A stretch of 7,659 bases of DNA from an uncultured Collinsella sp. (lineage in GTDB: Bacteria; Actinomycetota; Coriobacteriia; Coriobacteriales; Coriobacteriaceae). The stretch is from the NCBI GenBank assembly GCA_958418185.1, contig CATZEP010000063.1, positions 1-7,659 on the forward strand, given 5' to 3'. The notes beneath the pieces are model-generated. The model saw only the letters and a list, made by a program, of their open reading frames with translations. It was not told the DNA's origin and ran no database searches. The translations under genes were made by a program, and so were the position numbers. Position 1 is the first letter of the stretch; every line of letters begins with the position of its first letter. Shown here piece after piece: positions 6,330 through 7,659 of this stretch.

Positions 6330-6421
6330 TTTGGGACATGCCTAGAAAACTACCTTTAGGCGACCTCCGTACACCGTCGGTGCCAGTAAAGTTTGGGGCA
6401 GATCGTTAGGCATGTCCCAAA
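6330..6421. repeat. 92-bp hairpin-forming inverted-repeat element (MITE-like or structured RNA)
   Basis: TTTGGGACATGCCTA (6330-6344) is perfectly repeated in inverse as TAGGCATGTCCCAAA (6407-6421). Inside the 62-base spacer further pairing is nested. CTTTAGGC (6354-6361) pairs with GCC-AG-TAAAG (6382-6391) across a two-base bulge. CACCG (6372-6376) and CGGTG (6378-6382) form a small palindrome that partly competes for base 6382. The whole segment can thus fold end to end on either strand. It contains no ORF and sits in the divergent intergenic region between the MarR gene and pflB. There is no clear target-site duplication, and no T-tract that would make it a terminator. It may be a miniature transposable element, a REP-type unit or part of a small RNA. 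Confidence 0.65.
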
Positions 6422-6549
6422 GCCTACTCAGAGGCACTTTACCCTGCTAAAGCTGGCATAACAGCTAGAGTGAACGTCGTACAAAGGCAAGGAAAAATAC
6501 CAAACAAATCGGTGAACGGTAGTTGTTCGCGCTCGCATTTCCTGCGGAT

Positions 6550-6576
6550 TTGTTAAAAACGCCCTAATGGTATAAA
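6550..6576 (+). promoter_or_regulatory. Candidate promoter of pflB
   Basis: TTGTTA (6550-6555) and TATAAA (6571-6576) are reasonable -35 and -10 boxes, but the 15-base spacer is shorter than the optimal 17. Transcription would begin near 6583, leaving a long leader of about 224 bases. The sequence TTGTTAA here matches one half of a clostridial-type Rex site, but no second half-site follows, so redox control is not claimed. Other starts closer to the gene cannot be excluded. Confidence 0.45.
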
Positions 6577-6614
6577 AAAAGAAACATATAACAGCCCTGA
6601 TGAAGGGGGTAGCT

Positions 6615-6638
6615 ATGTTATCCTTCTCAAACGGGTGA
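6615..6638 (+). CDS. Possible seven-residue leader peptide in the pflB leader
   Basis: A strong ribosome binding site AAGGGGG (6603-6609) sits five bases before an ATG that opens a seven-codon frame, MLSFSNG, ending in TGA at 6636-6638. GAAGG (6602-6606) can pair with CCTTC (6622-6626), which would hide this binding site in a hairpin with the ATG in its loop. Ribosome access could thus be conditional. No run of a single regulatory amino acid is present, so classic attenuation is not indicated. A chance Shine-Dalgarno-ATG match is quite possible. Confidence 0.25.
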   Translation: MLSFSNG

Positions 6639-6756
6639 AATCTTGGGTTTTGGGTTGCAGTTCCAAGGTGGACAAACGTTTTTCCCTGTACCAACGTGTG
6701 GTGAAGAACGGAAGAAGCCGGTAGTGCAAGCCGATAATTCAAGAATTCAATAAGCA

Positions 6757-6776
6757 GCGGTGTGAGAGAGCGCCGC
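6757..6776 (+). other. Leader hairpin just upstream of pflB ribosome binding site
   Basis: GCGGTG (6757-6762) pairs with CGCCGC (6771-6776), including one G-U pair, around the loop TGAGAGAG. It lies 12 bases before the TAGGAG ribosome binding site (6789-6794) of pflB. It is not followed by a T-run, so it is not a terminator. A role in mRNA stability or translation is possible but only inferred. Confidence 0.4.
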
Positions 6777-6806
6777 ATTACACGTAACTAGGAGCGTGGT
6801 TACACA

Positions 6807-7659
6807 ATGCAGGAGGCATGGGAAGGCTTCAAGGAAGGCATCTGGACGGGAGAGGTTGACGTCCGAGACTTCATCCAGAAGAACTACACCCCCTACGAGG
6901 GCGACGAGTCGTTCCTCGCCGGCCCGACCGAGCGTACCAAGGAGCTGTGGGGCGAGGTTCTCGACCTGCTGCTCAAGGAGCGCGAGCAGGGCGGCGTCCT
7001 CGATATGGACACCAAGACCGTCACGGGTATCGTGAGCCACCCCGCTGGCTACATCGATAACGCCCACCGCGAGAAGGAGACCATTGTTGGCCTCCAGACT
7101 GACAAGCCGCTCAAGCGTGCGCTGCACGTCAACGGCGGTATCCGCATCGCTTGCCAGGCTGCCAGCCAGCACGGCTACAAGGTCGACGAGAACGTTGTCG
7201 AGCGCTACACCTTCGAGCGCAAGACCCACAACGCCGGCGTCTTCGATGTCTACACCCCCGAGATGCGTGCTTGCCGCTCGGCCCACATCATCACCGGTCT
7301 GCCCGATGGCTATGGCCGCGGCCGCATCATCGGCGACTACCGTCGTGTCGCCCTGTACGGTGTCGACTACCTGATCAAGGACAAGGAGGCCCAGAAGGCT
7401 TCCACCCCGACGGTCATGACCGCCGACAACATCCGCGACCGTGAGGAGCTGCAGGAGCAGATCCGCGCCCTCGGCGAGCTCAAGATGATGGCCGAGACCT
7501 ATGGTTTCGATATTTCCAACCCTGCTACCAACACGCAGGAGGCCATCCAGTGGATGTACTTCGCCTACCTCGCTGCCGTCAAGGAGCAGAACGGCGCCGC
7601 TATGTCCATCGGCCGTACCTCCACGTTCATTGACATCTACGCTGAGCGCGACCTTGCCA
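6807..7659 (+). CDS. pflB: Pyruvate formate-lyase (formate C-acetyltransferase), N-terminal part
   Basis: Pyruvate formate-lyase is a cytosolic glycyl-radical enzyme that converts pyruvate and CoA to acetyl-CoA and formate, central to anaerobic mixed-acid fermentation. The visible 284 residues align closely with E. coli PflB over long blocks: VRDFIQKNYTPYEGDESFLA (19-38), IVGLQT (93-98), PLKRAL (101-106), THNAGVFDVYTP (140-151), GRGRIIGDYRRVALYG (170-185) and NGAAMSIGRTSTF (262-274). Arg171/Arg173 include the counterpart of the pyruvate-binding Arg176 of the E. coli enzyme. The active-site Cys pair and the C-terminal glycyl-radical Gly lie past the window end; the family is about 750 residues, so roughly 60 per cent is missing. 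The ATG at 6807 is the only possible start, since an in-frame TAG occurs at 6789. The TAGGAG site is 12 bases upstream, rather far. The N-terminus is about ten residues shorter than in E. coli. The activase gene is not in view. Confidence 0.97.
   Translation, partial: MQEAWEGFKEGIWTGEVDVRDFIQKNYTPYEGDESFLAGPTERTKELWGEVLDLLLKEREQGGVLDMDTKTVTGIVSHPAGYIDNAHREKETIVGLQTDKPLKRALHVNGGIRIACQAASQHGYKVDENVVERYTFERKTHNAGVFDVYTPEMRACRSAHIITGLPDGYGRGRIIGDYRRVALYGVDYLIKDKEAQKASTPTVMTADNIRDREELQEQIRALGELKMMAETYGFDISNPATNTQEAIQWMYFAYLAAVKEQNGAAMSIGRTSTFIDIYAERDLA

Larger units (their letters stand above)
6422..6806 (+). other. Non-coding upstream and leader region of pflB
   Basis: This 385-base stretch is more AT-rich than the flanking genes and shows no convincing gene longer than a few codons. 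It holds a candidate promoter (6550-6576), a seven-codon mini-ORF with a strong ribosome binding site (6603-6638), and several short hairpins: AGCTG/CAGCT at 6451-6466, CTTGG/CCAAG at 6642-6667, and GCGGTG/CGCCGC at 6757-6776. It also holds a tandem TTGGGTT pair (6643-6656) and an AATTCAA direct repeat (6736-6750). If transcription begins after the promoter, the pflB leader is about 220 bases. No known riboswitch class was recognised. Confidence 0.6.

Noticed and set aside
6549..6565. FNR or Rex operator at the pflB promoter
   Set aside because: No TTGAT-N4-ATCAA site exists, and TTGTTAA is only one half of a Rex-like site with no partner.
6594..6642. CTGATGA followed by a short stem, resembling a hammerhead ribozyme core
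   Set aside because: The required GAAA does not follow stem II (CAAA is present instead), and no matching stems I and III with a cleavage site can be drawn.
6428..6778. Minus-strand 116-codon frame in the pflB leader
   Set aside because: It has no plausible ribosome site and no recognisable domain, and it lies across the AT-rich promoter and leader of the divergent pflB gene.
6422..6806. ZTP (pfl-motif) or other riboswitch upstream of pflB
   Set aside because: I found no conserved ZTP core such as the 3' CCGCCTGGGC-type segment, and no B12, TPP, SAM, FMN or glycine signature. A covariance-model scan would be decisive.
6747..7286. Minus-strand 179-codon frame opposite the start of pflB
   Set aside because: It is a shadow frame; the plus strand encodes unmistakable pyruvate formate-lyase.
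1..7659. CRISPR array, tRNA or rRNA genes, transposase, phage genes or toxin-antitoxin pair
   Set aside because: No regularly spaced repeats, RNA gene signatures or corresponding protein motifs were seen on either strand.

Overview
The window reads as an ordinary chromosomal segment of a moderately high-GC, fermentative, anaerobic bacterium. A Coriobacteriia member such as Collinsella or a relative is my best guess. That guess rests on the pyruvate formate-lyase, the codon usage and the style of the ABC exporter pair. It is inference, because no rRNA or other marker gene is present.

Layout. Positions 1-1006 (minus) carry all but the C-terminal end of a class I DAHP synthase, the first enzyme of the shikimate pathway, with its own well-formed promoter about 50-80 bases upstream of the start. 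Positions 1007-1584 hold no credible gene. They contain that promoter, a REP-like palindrome, a 240-bp element bounded by 51-bp inverted repeats, and the terminator of the next operon. Positions 1585-6256 (minus) are a compact three-gene operon: a MarR-family regulator, then two ABC exporter half-transporters. Its stop and start codons overlap (GTGA, then TAATG). Positions 6257-6806 form a divergent intergenic region. It contains a probable MarR operator, a 92-bp hairpin-forming inverted-repeat element and a promoter plus long leader for the gene on the other side. Positions 6807-7659 (plus) are the first 284 residues of pyruvate formate-lyase (pflB).

How the genes work together. The two ABC proteins almost certainly form one heterodimeric exporter. 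The first has a degenerate ATP site (Asp for the catalytic Glu, Gln for the H-loop His) but a normal signature motif. The second has intact catalytic residues but an LSQGQ signature. Pairing them gives one consensus and one degenerate ATP site, as in TM287/288, LmrCD and BmrCD. The MarR protein probably represses its own operon through an inverted repeat that overlaps its start codon, so the unit looks like a substrate-inducible efflux system of unknown substrate. DAHP synthase and PflB are separate housekeeping units; I see no functional link between them and the exporter.

No CRISPR array, phage gene, transposase or tRNA/rRNA was seen. The least explained sequences are the two inverted-repeat elements in the intergenic regions, and the roughly 220-residue extracytoplasmic domain of the first ABC protein.
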